Shown here one piece after another: positions 21,822-28,066 of a stretch of 29,015 nucleotides of DNA. Position 1 is the first letter of the stretch, and each line of letters begins with the position of its first letter. The notes under the pieces were generated by a model, which was given only the letters and a program-made list of their open reading frames with translations, had not been told where the DNA came from and made no database searches. A program made the position numbers and the translations under genes. The stretch comes from a virus, in the IMG/VR virus record IMGVR_UViG_3300035698_004937, positions 1 to 29,015 of that record, one strand, 5' to 3'.

Positions 21822-22751
21822 TTATAAGTCGCTCCGATTTACAACACACTCATCAGCTGGTTTGTCATCGCGCCAACGAACAAAGTGTGCATGGATTAAT
21901 CTTCCACCATTTCCGACCTCTTGGTACTCAACTTCGCAGACTCTACCAAGATCTTTCTTTTCATCGATGTCAACTCTTGTCTCATCATCCATTCCAGACA
22001 CATTTGCAATTTCAATTAATTCATGATCGTCAGAAAGATCATAATTCCATGCCTGTTCAGTGAGAGACCTGCGATCAATATCATCATTTAATGGTGTCCA
22101 TGATTTCCTCATCCAAACCGAAACCTTCAACGATCCAACGAGGCCAAGGTATTTTCCATTTCCTTCAACAAACCCAGTGACAATGCAGTCAACTTCTTTT
22201 TGCGGTTTAGCTTTCCACCACCCTTTGTAGTTTGCTAGTTTAAGTACCCAACCTTCATATCCAAGATCCGTTGCATCACTGCATAATTTCTCAAATGTGT
22301 CATCAGGATACATTGGTAGTGGCTTTGCAAAATCAACACCAAGACCATTGAGACAAATAGTTCGTGCCTCTGATACAGTTTTCTCAGCTAAGCTTTGTCC
22401 GTTGTACCATGGTAAAGCGAACGCCATAAATTCAAGATTCTTTGAACACTTTGCAATTGCTGTCGTCGCATCCCCAGCGTTACCCTCAGGGATATACAGT
22501 TCGCCATCTATTGACGACATCTGCTGCATGTTTGCTACCAAAGATTTCCACCAAGGGTAGTTTACAATGTCTGGTCGAATCAACGTGATTTCACGCTCTG
22601 GTCGCATATCTCGTCCGAAACCAACTAATCCACTGCCGTTACTTATTGACTGTTTGAACATAGTAAATCTGTGTCCATTATATTTGCGTTGTTTGACCGC
22701 AACAGGTTGTCCCTTCCAATTCTTTGGCTTAAGCCTTTCATGAATCCACAT
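21822..22751 (-). CDS. ATP-dependent DNA ligase
   Basis: Start at ATG 22751 (MWIHERLKPK), which has GAGGAG at 7 nt; a frame extension to 22772 lies within the exonuclease gene. The adenylation motif I reads VKQRKYNGHR, with Lys of KYNG as the likely nucleotidyl-transfer residue (KxDG with Asn for Asp). SSIDGELYIPEG is motif III, LGYEGWVLK motif IV and GWWKAKPQKEVDCIVTGF motif V. The C-terminal part (EVEYQEVGNGGRLIHAHFVR) is an OB fold. It seals nicks with the neighbouring 5'-3' exonuclease. The Asn in motif I is unusual but seen in some phage ligases. Confidence 0.85.
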   Translation of the reverse strand: MWIHERLKPKNWKGQPVAVKQRKYNGHRFTMFKQSISNGSGLVGFGRDMRPEREITLIRPDIVNYPWWKSLVANMQQMSSIDGELYIPEGNAGDATTAIAKCSKNLEFMAFALPWYNGQSLAEKTVSEARTICLNGLGVDFAKPLPMYPDDTFEKLCSDATDLGYEGWVLKLANYKGWWKAKPQKEVDCIVTGFVEGNGKYLGLVGSLKVSVWMRKSWTPLNDDIDRRSLTEQAWNYDLSDDHELIEIANVSGMDDETRVDIDEKKDLGRVCEVEYQEVGNGGRLIHAHFVRWRDDKPADECVVNRSDL

Positions 22752-22752
22752 A

Positions 22753-23682
22753 TTAGAACTCCTCGTTCCCAACTACCCCATATTTCGCACTCAGTTTAAG
22801 CGAAAATATTTCCCAGTGTTTCAGTCGTTCGACAATGAACTCTTTGTCATCAGTTGGATGGTTGATAACTATGGCATCTTCCAATGCCGTATCATTATAC
22901 ATAGAATCATTGTTAGAAGCACAGCTTCCGAGTTTCATCAATTCATAATTCTTTGCGAATTCACCGTCGTCAATAAATGCAGCAATGTTTGCCTTAAGTA
23001 ATTGTCTCCATTCAGCAGACTTAATTTCCTCAAGCATTTGTTCTTGAGTTTTATTGTTTGCATGTGACCAGACAATAAGACTTGCTAGGAATTTTTTCTT
23101 GATTCGTGGAACACCAATTACATTGTCTCCTTTGTCACCAACGAATGCAAAATACTCTGCAAGATATTTTGAAGGTACACAGTACTCTTCAAAAACTTTC
23201 GCAGAATCCCAATAATACAATTTACTGTGAAACGATTTCAGCATTGTGACATTGCAACCATGGTAATTATCCCCGACAGCTTGCAGTAGATCATGGTCGT
23301 TAGAATAAATATAATGCTTACCTGTTGAATCTGAATTCTGCCTCGACATCTTGTACAAAATATCATCAGCTTCAAAGCTTTCAGCTTCGACAGTGACATA
23401 CACACATTTAAGAAACTTAATAAAAACATTGAGTCTGCTATAATATGTGTCTGTAGGCAAGTGACCACGATTTGCTTTGTACATTGGGTATTTCTTCTTG
23501 CGCCATGACTTCTTTGAGTCTAGGCATAAGACTATTTTTTGATCAGGGAACTTTCGTTGCAATGACTCAATGATTCTCAACGATCCGTATTCAATTCCAG
23601 TCATGACACCACTAGAATTTTTCAAGAAATCCATTTTAGCGTAGCATCGTCGTACTACCATACTTAAGTCAATCAGCATCAT
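22753..23682 (-). CDS. 5'-3' exonuclease/flap endonuclease
   Basis: A 309-residue FEN-like nuclease. Metal-binding acidic residues occur at D5, D55, E104/D106/D107 (EADDIL), D129/D131 (SNDHDLL) and in GDKGDNVIGVP (182-192), the helix-hairpin-helix site. This is the T4 RNase H/T5 D15 pattern; the enzyme removes RNA primers and flaps. It is adjacent to the ligase gene, whose start lies two bases from its stop. The ATG follows GAGGTGAACGACG, overlapping the upstream gene by 14 nt. Confidence 0.85.
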   Translation of the reverse strand: MMLIDLSMVVRRCYAKMDFLKNSSGVMTGIEYGSLRIIESLQRKFPDQKIVLCLDSKKSWRKKKYPMYKANRGHLPTDTYYSRLNVFIKFLKCVYVTVEAESFEADDILYKMSRQNSDSTGKHYIYSNDHDLLQAVGDNYHGCNVTMLKSFHSKLYYWDSAKVFEEYCVPSKYLAEYFAFVGDKGDNVIGVPRIKKKFLASLIVWSHANNKTQEQMLEEIKSAEWRQLLKANIAAFIDDGEFAKNYELMKLGSCASNNDSMYNDTALEDAIVINHPTDDKEFIVERLKHWEIFSLKLSAKYGVVGNEEF

Positions 23683-24175
23683 CGTCGTTCACCTCAGTTT
23701 CCTTAAGTTCTTTGAACGCTTTGAACTCCGCCAGAACCGTTTCAATGTTGTCGTGCTCTTCTGACAATGTTTCAAACTGAGATTGAAATGTTCGAAGGCT
23801 AGATCCAGCGTGTTTACTCCTACCAAGCAAAATAAATACTGGCTCATCTTCTGGTATAATTTCTCCAGTTACACGATTCTCTAATCCACGTTGTGTAATC
23901 CCAAACATTGGATTGTTGATGTCACGTGGTGCAATCTCTGCAATAGACTCAGACATTGCTGGAAACAACTTTGCAGACTCAACCTTCGCAGGCATTTCAA
24001 CAATTGGGATCTTTGCAGATTTCGGTGGTTGAACAAAACTTGAATTACCAATGCTTGTCACTGGTCTCCAGTCATCGCACGGATTAATGATTCCACGCTG
24101 GTGGCAAGATTTATATTTTCCACAACTTCCACAGCTTTTTACTCTTCTTGGTTTATTTGGTTGCAATTTATCCAT
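23669..24175 (-). CDS. Zinc-motif replication-cluster protein (168 aa)
   Basis: N-terminal Cys cluster C15, C18, C24 and C33 (SCGSCGKYKSC, NPCDDWRP), a small zinc site, followed by a Pro/Glu-rich linker and a C-terminal part (IIPEDEPVFILLGRSKHAGS, then a helix with RTFQSQFETLSEEHDNIETV). The position between an unknown 180-aa gene and the exonuclease suggests a replication accessory. The leader is GGAAGGGAAGTACA. Not a family I can name. Confidence 0.6.
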   Translation of the reverse strand: MDKLQPNKPRRVKSCGSCGKYKSCHQRGIINPCDDWRPVTSIGNSSFVQPPKSAKIPIVEMPAKVESAKLFPAMSESIAEIAPRDINNPMFGITQRGLENRVTGEIIPEDEPVFILLGRSKHAGSSLRTFQSQFETLSEEHDNIETVLAEFKAFKELKETEVNDDDAD

Positions 24176-24188
24176 TGTACTTCCCTTC

Positions 24189-24731
24189 CTACTTGAGTAT
24201 GTCTAAGTATTCTTCTAGTTTTTCAATTCCCCAACAATGAATATACTGCTCACCCTTTGTTGTATCCTCATTAGAAAAGAGTTCTTCGGCTGTTGATGTG
24301 ATTTTCGATTCACTCCAATCAAGATTGATTACCCTTTTGCGCCAACCGATTGTGATTGGCCCTAAGTTTGTATATGCCTTGATCCAAGGTAGATGATAAC
24401 AACAAGATTCTTTACAGTATTGATTATCAAGAACATCAAACCACGAGCACTTGAACCCCGCTGATTCAATCATTCGTGCAAAATCTTCAGCACGTTTTGC
24501 ACGCTCTTCACTGCAAGTATTTATAGCATGTGCCATGTTTATTTTCTGGTAGATTTCTTTAAGTACTTGCCCTGCTTGAAATGAAATCAAGAAACGTTGT
24601 TTATCATTAAGTTCGTACCAACTCTTATGCTGAATATTTATTTCACCATTGAATAAGTGAGTACTTGTATGTCTTGACATACTAGTGAGATTGATGACTT
24701 TTAAATTATCATTCATTGTACTATCATTCAT
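24189..24731 (-). CDS. Hypothetical protein (180 aa), first gene behind the attenuator
   Basis: Starts MNDSTMNDNLKVINLTSMSR; the leader AAAGGGGATAGTACA gives the first ATG, while a 15-bp duplication places a second ATG at 24716. It contains FISFQAGQVLKEIYQKI-type helical sequence and SWFDVLDNQYCKESCCYHLP with three Cys, then PITIGWRKRVINLDWSESK. It is the first gene after the hairpin at 24.75-24.79 kb and heads the DNA-metabolism cluster. Function unknown. Confidence 0.65.
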   Translation of the reverse strand: MNDSTMNDNLKVINLTSMSRHTSTHLFNGEINIQHKSWYELNDKQRFLISFQAGQVLKEIYQKINMAHAINTCSEERAKRAEDFARMIESAGFKCSWFDVLDNQYCKESCCYHLPWIKAYTNLGPITIGWRKRVINLDWSESKITSTAEELFSNEDTTKGEQYIHCWGIEKLEEYLDILK

Positions 24732-24739
24732 TGTACTAT
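24710..24739 (-). repeat. 15-bp tandem duplication over the start codon
   Basis: cattcattgtactat occurs twice (24710-24724 and 24725-24739), duplicating the GTACAATG initiation signal and inserting five codons in frame. Confidence 0.95.
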
Positions 24740-24751
24740 CCCCTTTGAAAT

Positions 24752-24791
24752 AAAAAGAAATGCACTCACACTACCACGATGTGAGTGCATT
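24752..24791 (-). terminator. Intrinsic terminator/attenuator hairpin
   Basis: Minus-strand stem AATGCACTCACA (24791-24780) pairs with TGTGAGTGCATT (24770-24759), 12 bp with a 9-nt loop, followed by TCTTTTTATTTC. It lies between a promoter and the 180-aa gene, so it must be read through for that operon to be expressed. Confidence 0.75.
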
Positions 24792-24816
24792 GTTTGGCAT
24801 GTTGTAGATTCTACCA

Positions 24817-24858
24817 CTACGGGTATATCTGCCGGCTGTGGCGTTTGCGTTTGCCCAT
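24817..24858 (-). CDS. 13-codon leader-peptide-like ORF
   Basis: GGAG at 8 nt before ATG, then MGKRKRHSRQIYP and a stop. Five of the 13 residues are Lys or Arg, and Pro is the last residue before the stop, a context that can stall termination. Its GC content is higher than the surroundings. It lies in the leader between the 24.95 kb promoter and the terminator hairpin. It could be a regulatory leader peptide or a real miniprotein. Confidence 0.5.
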   Translation of the reverse strand: MGKRKRHSRQIYP

Positions 24859-24937
24859 GGTACACACTCCTGATTTAATTAGCTGTGAGTTTTATGCGTC
24901 ACAACTTTGAATCCTAATCCTAATCACACTGTCCTTA

Positions 24938-24966
24938 CATATATACATGATCTCAGTCTTAATCAA
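24938..24966 (-). promoter_or_regulatory. Candidate promoter of the DNA-metabolism cluster
   Basis: Minus strand TTGATT (24961-24966, 4/6 to TTGACA), a 17-nt spacer and TATATG (24938-24943, 4/6 to TATAAT). It starts 26 bp after the terminator of the upstream unit, exactly where a new promoter is needed. Confidence 0.45.
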
Positions 24967-24992
24967 AGGATCACAGACCAGGTCTATGCACT

Positions 24993-25049
24993 TAAATAAA
25001 AATGCCACGCACTGACGCATTAACCGTCAGTGCGTGGCATTTTTATTTA
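24993..25049. terminator. Strong bidirectional intrinsic terminator
   Basis: A perfect 25-bp stem (24993-25017 with 25025-25049), a 7-nt loop and A/T-rich arms that become U-rich on either strand. It ends the 25.0-28.4 kb early unit at the stop of the frameshifted membrane gene. Confidence 0.95.
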
Positions 25050-25294
25050 CATCCAGCATTTGACAATTGAACCGAATAACAATGCACTCCCTGTCTTAAA
25101 AATCATTAAGAGAAGTGAATAAATCAATACTTGATTAAAGGTATCTTTAGTATCTGGTTTCTTTGTTGTATCCGCTGTCAGATACCCTACAATCAATGCT
25201 AACCCAATAGCAGCTTAACTAGTGCTAACCCATTTGCAATTGGGGAAAATACTATGATAAAAATAGTTGTTACAATGTATCCAATAATTTTCAT
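25047..25294 (-). pseudogene. Frameshifted membrane protein gene (82 aa if repaired)
   Basis: ATG at 25294 (TAGGAGATTGAAAT in front) reads MKIIGYIVTTIFIIVFSPIA, then a stop after 31 codons at 25199. One base away the frame continues: with an extra G in the GGG of LLLG, it reads GLALIVGYLTADTTKKPDTK, then DTFNQVLIYSLLLMIFKTGS and ALLFGSIVKCWM to a stop at 25047, abutting the terminator. The repaired protein has two or three membrane spans and a basic loop. Hypothesis: a small inner-membrane protein, possibly holin-like. Cause of the frameshift unknown. Confidence 0.65.
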
Positions 25295-25311
25295 ATTTCA
25301 ATCTCCTATAA

Positions 25312-25476
25312 TCAGATTTTCACTTTTTGAATCTTGACATTTTTTGGAGCATCGATTGAAAGGTTCACTGATGATTGGTGTGAGCTATTTGCAATCGCAA
25401 TATCTGCGACTTGCTTTCCATCGATAGTCAGTATAAGTTTATACTGATTTTTGTTGATCTTTGTTTGCATCGCCAT
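25312..25476 (-). CDS. Divergent CsrA-like miniprotein (54 aa)
   Basis: ATG at 25476 follows AAAGGAGAAACTA. Residues 13-17 read KLILT and 37-54 read VNLSIDAPKNVKIQKVKI, matching CsrA beta 1 (MLILT) and its beta 4-5 block (xxIGINAPKxVxVHREEI): A43-P44-K45 line up with CsrA A36-P37-K38 and K51 with the RNA-binding R44. The middle (IDGKQVADIAIANSSHQSS) is about five residues shorter than in CsrA and the C-terminal helix is missing. CsrA dimers bind AxGGA in mRNA leaders and control translation; this role is only inferred. It overlaps the 3' end of the coiled-coil gene. Confidence 0.45.
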   Translation of the reverse strand: MAMQTKINKNQYKLILTIDGKQVADIAIANSSHQSSVNLSIDAPKNVKIQKVKI

Positions 25477-25798
25477 TAGTTTCTCCTTTCAACTTTTCAA
25501 TGAGTTCTTTGAGTTTTTGAATCTTTGCATAGTTTTCCAGCTCAATGATCTGCCTCTTGTCATATCGTTGACTTTGTTCAATAACTCCAACATCCATAAT
25601 TGCGTTGGATCTGGAGTTTTTAATCTTATCAATTTTCAAAGCTATTTCATCCAGAAGCATTTGTTGTTCGTCAAGCCGTTTTTGATAAATCTTATCATCA
25701 AGAAACGAAAGATAATTCTTGATCATCGCGTTTCCAAGTTCGATTGATTCAACCAAGCCTTTTATTCTTTTCTTACAGTCTCCAGGTTTTAAGTCCAT
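25439..25798 (-). CDS. Coiled-coil protein (119 aa)
   Basis: Start at ATG 25798, with GGAG at 6 nt; a frame-mate at 25804 lies inside the ribosome site. Nearly all helical and charged: LDDKIYQKRLDEQQMLLDEI, ALKIDKIKNSRSN and KLKELIEKLKGE suggest coiled coils or an oligomerisation stalk. Two residues upstream of the stop the CsrA-like gene already runs in another frame. No family recognised. Confidence 0.65.
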   Translation of the reverse strand: MDLKPGDCKKRIKGLVESIELGNAMIKNYLSFLDDKIYQKRLDEQQMLLDEIALKIDKIKNSRSNAIMDVGVIEQSQRYDKRQIIELENYAKIQKLKELIEKLKGETNGDANKDQQKSV

Positions 25799-25819
25799 AT
25801 CCATCTCCTATAAACAATG

Positions 25820-25869
25820 TGCCGTGGCGCTTCATAGAGTTGTTGTTTCAGCTCTTCCACGCCACGGCA
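25820..25869. other. Stem-loop whose loop copies the next gene
   Basis: TGCCGTGGCG (25820-25829) and CGCCACGGCA (25860-25869) form a perfect 10-bp stem with a 30-nt loop. The loop contains 25837-25859, identical to 25961-25983 in the coding region of the 157-aa gene. There is no U run, so it is more likely an mRNA stability or processing hairpin than a terminator. Confidence 0.7.
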
Positions 25870-25897
25870 TCTTTAAAACTAGATGTCCCTAATCATT

Positions 25898-26371
25898 CTA
25901 GTCATCAGTGTCATTTTTAGCTGCACTAAGCAACCCATCGACATCCACACCGGCGGCTCTGAGTTGTTGTTTCAGCTCTTCCATTTTGCTCGTCATCTTG
26001 ACAAAACGTTTGGCCTTGGCTCTGTCCTTGGAGCTTCCCATCTTCTTGGCTTCTTCAGCCAACTCACGATATGTCACAGCTGCAAATTCTGCACCAGCTG
26101 CACGGAATTCAAAATATAGATGATCTGAGATAAAATCTTTCTTCTTCAGATTCGCGTGAACCTTGAAATCAAATCCTTCAGGCACAGCAACCTTGAATGG
26201 ATAAATCTCTGCACTCGTATCTCCGACACTACCAAACTCTTCCTTTGTCACTCGCTTCACCTTGTCTGGTGTTGGTTTGACATCAACACCAGCATCATTG
26301 GTATTAATTTCTTCTTGATCTGGTGTTGCGTCCATTGAAAGCTCTTCAGTTTTTGCGTTCTTCTTTGCCAT
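25898..26371 (-). CDS. Early-region MAKK protein (157 aa)
   Basis: Start at ATG 26371 (MAKKNAKTEELSMDATPDQE) behind AAGGAGATTTTACA; a frame extension to 26416 lacks a signal. The N-terminus is a charged disordered tail, and the middle (IYPFKVAVPEGFDFKVHANL) is beta-rich, then a helical end YRELAEEAKKMGSSKDRAKA and KMEELKQQLRAAG. Similar start and Lys-rich tail to the 173-aa gene at 27.5-28.0 kb. Possibly a nucleoid or inhibitor protein, but unknown. Confidence 0.65.
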   Translation of the reverse strand: MAKKNAKTEELSMDATPDQEEINTNDAGVDVKPTPDKVKRVTKEEFGSVGDTSAEIYPFKVAVPEGFDFKVHANLKKKDFISDHLYFEFRAAGAEFAAVTYRELAEEAKKMGSSKDRAKAKRFVKMTSKMEELKQQLRAAGVDVDGLLSAAKNDTDD

Positions 26372-26430
26372 TGTAAAATCTCCTTGCCCCAATGGGACAT
26401 AAAATAATTCGCCCATAGGGCATTAACATA

Positions 26431-26523
26431 AAAGTAAAATACATTTAACCAGAGACAGTGCATCATTGCATTGCAATCGCATTAGCTCAACACTGTCCTA
26501 GGCAACACTGTCCTAGGCAAAAC
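26431..26523 (-). promoter_or_regulatory. Stem-loop module, copy 1
   Basis: Minus strand: TTTTGCC-TAG-GACAGTG (two alternative 5' arms because of a 15-bp duplication) … CACTGTC-TCT-GGTTAAATGTATTTTAC. The outer TTTTGCC/GGTTAAA arms, a 3x3 internal loop and the inner 7-bp stem recur in altered form at 27.4 kb. It lies upstream of the 157-aa gene. Confidence 0.55.
26488..26517 (-). repeat. 15-bp tandem duplication inside stem-loop copy 1
   Basis: caacactgtcctagg at 26488-26502 and 26503-26517 duplicates the 5' arm of the stem-loop, giving two competing partners for the 3' arm. Confidence 0.95.
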
Positions 26524-26545
26524 ATACTTCAAAGGAGTTAAGAAT

Positions 26546-26743
26546 CTATTTATAATTATTGCCAACGTGACATCGATTTTTATGTCCACTGCTGCCAGAT
26601 TTGTGATGCATACCGTCGATGTGATTCTTACCACGAATCTTGAATCCACAATCACCACAATACTTGTCGCTATGACGTTGAGAATTCATTTTTGGACTTG
26701 CTACATGAGTTGTCTTTACATTTGTCTTTACATTTGTTGTCAT
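26546..26743 (-). CDS. Zinc-ribbon/finger protein (65 aa)
   Basis: The N-terminus MTTNVKTNVKTTHVASPKMN is repetitive; residues 29-58 contain C29-x2-C32 (YCGDCG), H46/H47 and H54 and C58 (GHKNRC), a compact zinc site. Lys/His-rich, probably binds nucleic acid. The leader AAGGAATAGTACA is of the central-region type although the gene is in the early cluster. Confidence 0.6.
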   Translation of the reverse strand: MTTNVKTNVKTTHVASPKMNSQRHSDKYCGDCGFKIRGKNHIDGMHHKSGSSGHKNRCHVGNNYK

Positions 26744-26757
26744 TGTACTATTCCTTA

Positions 26758-26814
26758 TTACAAAAGTATAATTTGAATTACGATTAGGACTAGAATCTTA
26801 TCTCGCTGTGACAT
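26758..26814 (-). CDS. Hydrophobic 18-aa peptide
   Basis: ATG at 26814, directly behind GGAGAATAGTACA, encodes MSQRDKILVLIVIQIILL; the stop lies within the leader of the next gene. A short basic head followed by 12 hydrophobic residues suggests a single-span micropeptide such as a toxin-like or holin-regulatory peptide. The strong, family-type ribosome site is the main evidence that it is translated. Confidence 0.5.
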   Translation of the reverse strand: MSQRDKILVLIVIQIILL

Positions 26815-26818
26815 TGTA

Positions 26819-27058
26819 CTATTCTCCAAACTGTTCCAACTCTGGGAATTGAGCAATTGACACTTCATCAACTTTCAAATCATTTTCTTCGACGTACTGC
26901 ATGACGCGAAACAGTGCGTCATTGCCTATCGTAACTTTTGCAAGCCACGTTCCATCAATGTCAACAATGTGAAAAAACTTTCCAGGTTCCACCCACACAG
27001 AAACCATCGTGTAGATACTTGGATCAACAGGATTGACTATTTCTAAAGTTGATACCAT
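26819..27058 (-). CDS. Hypothetical early protein (79 aa)
   Basis: Starts MVSTLEIVNPVDPSIYTMVS; beta-rich (VSVWVEPGKFFHIVDIDGTW, LAKVTIGNDALFRVMQYVEE) and acidic at the end. The start lies at the end of a 39-bp leader duplicated in front of the 42-aa gene (TAGGAGATTGAAATG). Unknown function; the wedge between two membrane/zinc miniproteins suggests an early accessory role. Confidence 0.65.
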   Translation of the reverse strand: MVSTLEIVNPVDPSIYTMVSVWVEPGKFFHIVDIDGTWLAKVTIGNDALFRVMQYVEENDLKVDEVSIAQFPELEQFGE

Positions 27059-27094
27059 TTCAATCTCCTATTCAAAAGTAAAAGTAAAATTTAT
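27056..27094 (-). repeat. 39-bp leader repeat, copy 1
   Basis: Identical to 27383-27421. It carries an A/T-rich upstream block, the GGAGATTGAAATG ribosome site and the first bases of the coding region. Confidence 0.9.
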
Positions 27095-27121
27095 CTGAAC
27101 TACTCAATGTCTTCATTAAGA

Positions 27122-27244
27122 TCAAAGATCAATGAACAACGCACCACAATTCAAACATGTTGAATGTAAATCTGAACAACAATCGTCGTTGGTTTCTACA
27201 TGGTCAATTTCCACATTTTCTTTACATACTGGGCATTTCGGCAT
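27122..27244 (-). CDS. Zinc-ribbon miniprotein (40 aa)
   Basis: ATG at 27244 behind TAGGGGATTAAA encodes MPKCPVCKENVEIDHVETND and a CCSDLHSTCLNCGALFIDL tail. C4, C7, C30 and C33 form a classic zinc ribbon (CPVC … CLNCG). Such miniproteins often bind host RNA polymerase or nucleic acid; no target is visible. Confidence 0.65.
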   Translation of the reverse strand: MPKCPVCKENVEIDHVETNDDCCSDLHSTCLNCGALFIDL

Positions 27245-27256
27245 TTTAATCCCCTA

Positions 27257-27385
27257 TCAAAAAATCTTTATAAAGTTGATGTCGAATACTTTGTCTAACG
27301 CCGCAGCTAATGCGATTGCAAATACAAGCCATTTACATGCTTGTGTGTACAAATAATTAAGTCCCTCACCTAACGCTTTAAACAT
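27257..27385 (-). CDS. Small membrane protein (42 aa)
   Basis: ATG at 27385, within the second copy of the 39-bp leader (GAATAGGAGATTGAAATG), encodes MFKALGEGLNYLYTQACKWL followed by VFAIALAAALDKVFDINFIK. The hydrophobic stretch at residues 19-31 may span a membrane or form an amphipathic helix. It follows stem-loop module copy 2. Confidence 0.6.
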   Translation of the reverse strand: MFKALGEGLNYLYTQACKWLVFAIALAAALDKVFDINFIKIF

Positions 27386-27421
27386 TTCAATCTCCTATTC
27401 AAAAGTAAAAGTAAAATTTAT
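27383..27421 (-). repeat. 39-bp leader repeat, copy 2
   Basis: Exact copy of 27056-27094, 327 bp away. Perfect identity in a non-coding leader implies recent duplication or selection. Confidence 0.9.
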
Positions 27422-27491
27422 TTAACCAGTGACACTCGCGATACCTATTCTCATATCTTATAACTCATTAAACAAGTGTCCTAGGCAAAAC
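27408..27491 (-). promoter_or_regulatory. Stem-loop module, copy 2
   Basis: Minus strand: TTTTGCC-TAG-GACACT … AGTGTC-ACT-GGTTAAATAAATTTTAC. The inner stem differs from copy 1 but stays paired (compensatory changes), and the 3x3 internal loop and outer arms are kept. It lies 23 nt upstream of the 42-aa gene. Confidence 0.55.
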
Positions 27492-27495
27492 AAAC

Positions 27496-28017
27496 TTATG
27501 CATTTTCAACGTCCATTGCTGCAATTTCGTCTTGCAGTGCTTTGATCTTGTCAAGCTTTTTCTGTTTCAGTGTGACTTTGCGTTTCAGCTTTGCAACGTC
27601 TCGTTCAGCCTTCTTTGCATCACGTGCAATCTTCAGTGCTTCACGATCAGCCTTGGTTGATTCAAGATACAACTCAGTGGCCATTGACTTAACAATTGCA
27701 TAAATCTTATTTGAAAGCTTTTCAAGTTGAACTTCATACTTTTGAGCAAAATCATCTTCACCAAGTCGAAGTGCATCAATGGTGTCTCCGATATGAGTCA
27801 CAGCATTACATCGTTCATCATTTTCAACAATTACTGCAAGGGACTTTCCTCTCAGAGACTTTGCAACCTTTGCAGCCTTGACTCGTTTCGCTTTGGCGTC
27901 AGCTTTGACATCAACGATTTCCAATATGTCAGTTTCGTTCTTGCTCGGCGTAGCTTCTGCCTTGCCCAACACGGTTTCGTTCTTCACGGCTGTTTTCTTG
28001 CTTGTTTTCTTTGCCAT
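27496..28017 (-). CDS. Early-region MAKK coiled-coil protein (173 aa)
   Basis: Start at ATG 28017 (MAKKTSKKTAVKNETVLGKA) behind TAGGAGATCGAATA; an extension to 28047 has no signal. Lys/Ala-rich throughout, with an acidic-basic linker and a long heptad-type coiled coil at the C-terminus (KKAERDVAKLKRKVTLKQKK, LDKIKALQDEIAAM). This looks like a DNA- or polymerase-interacting structural protein. Similar N-terminal signature to the gene at 26371. No named family. Confidence 0.65.
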   Translation of the reverse strand: MAKKTSKKTAVKNETVLGKAEATPSKNETDILEIVDVKADAKAKRVKAAKVAKSLRGKSLAVIVENDERCNAVTHIGDTIDALRLGEDDFAQKYEVQLEKLSNKIYAIVKSMATELYLESTKADREALKIARDAKKAERDVAKLKRKVTLKQKKLDKIKALQDEIAAMDVENA

Positions 28018-28066
28018 TATTCGATCTCCTAAATTGGCGTTTAACACGCCGTTGAAAAAATAGTTT

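Noticed and set aside
24792-24905. Possible tRNA in the GC-richer leader
   Set aside because: No cloverleaf or T-arm consensus could be drawn on either strand; the segment fits a short ORF plus hairpins better.
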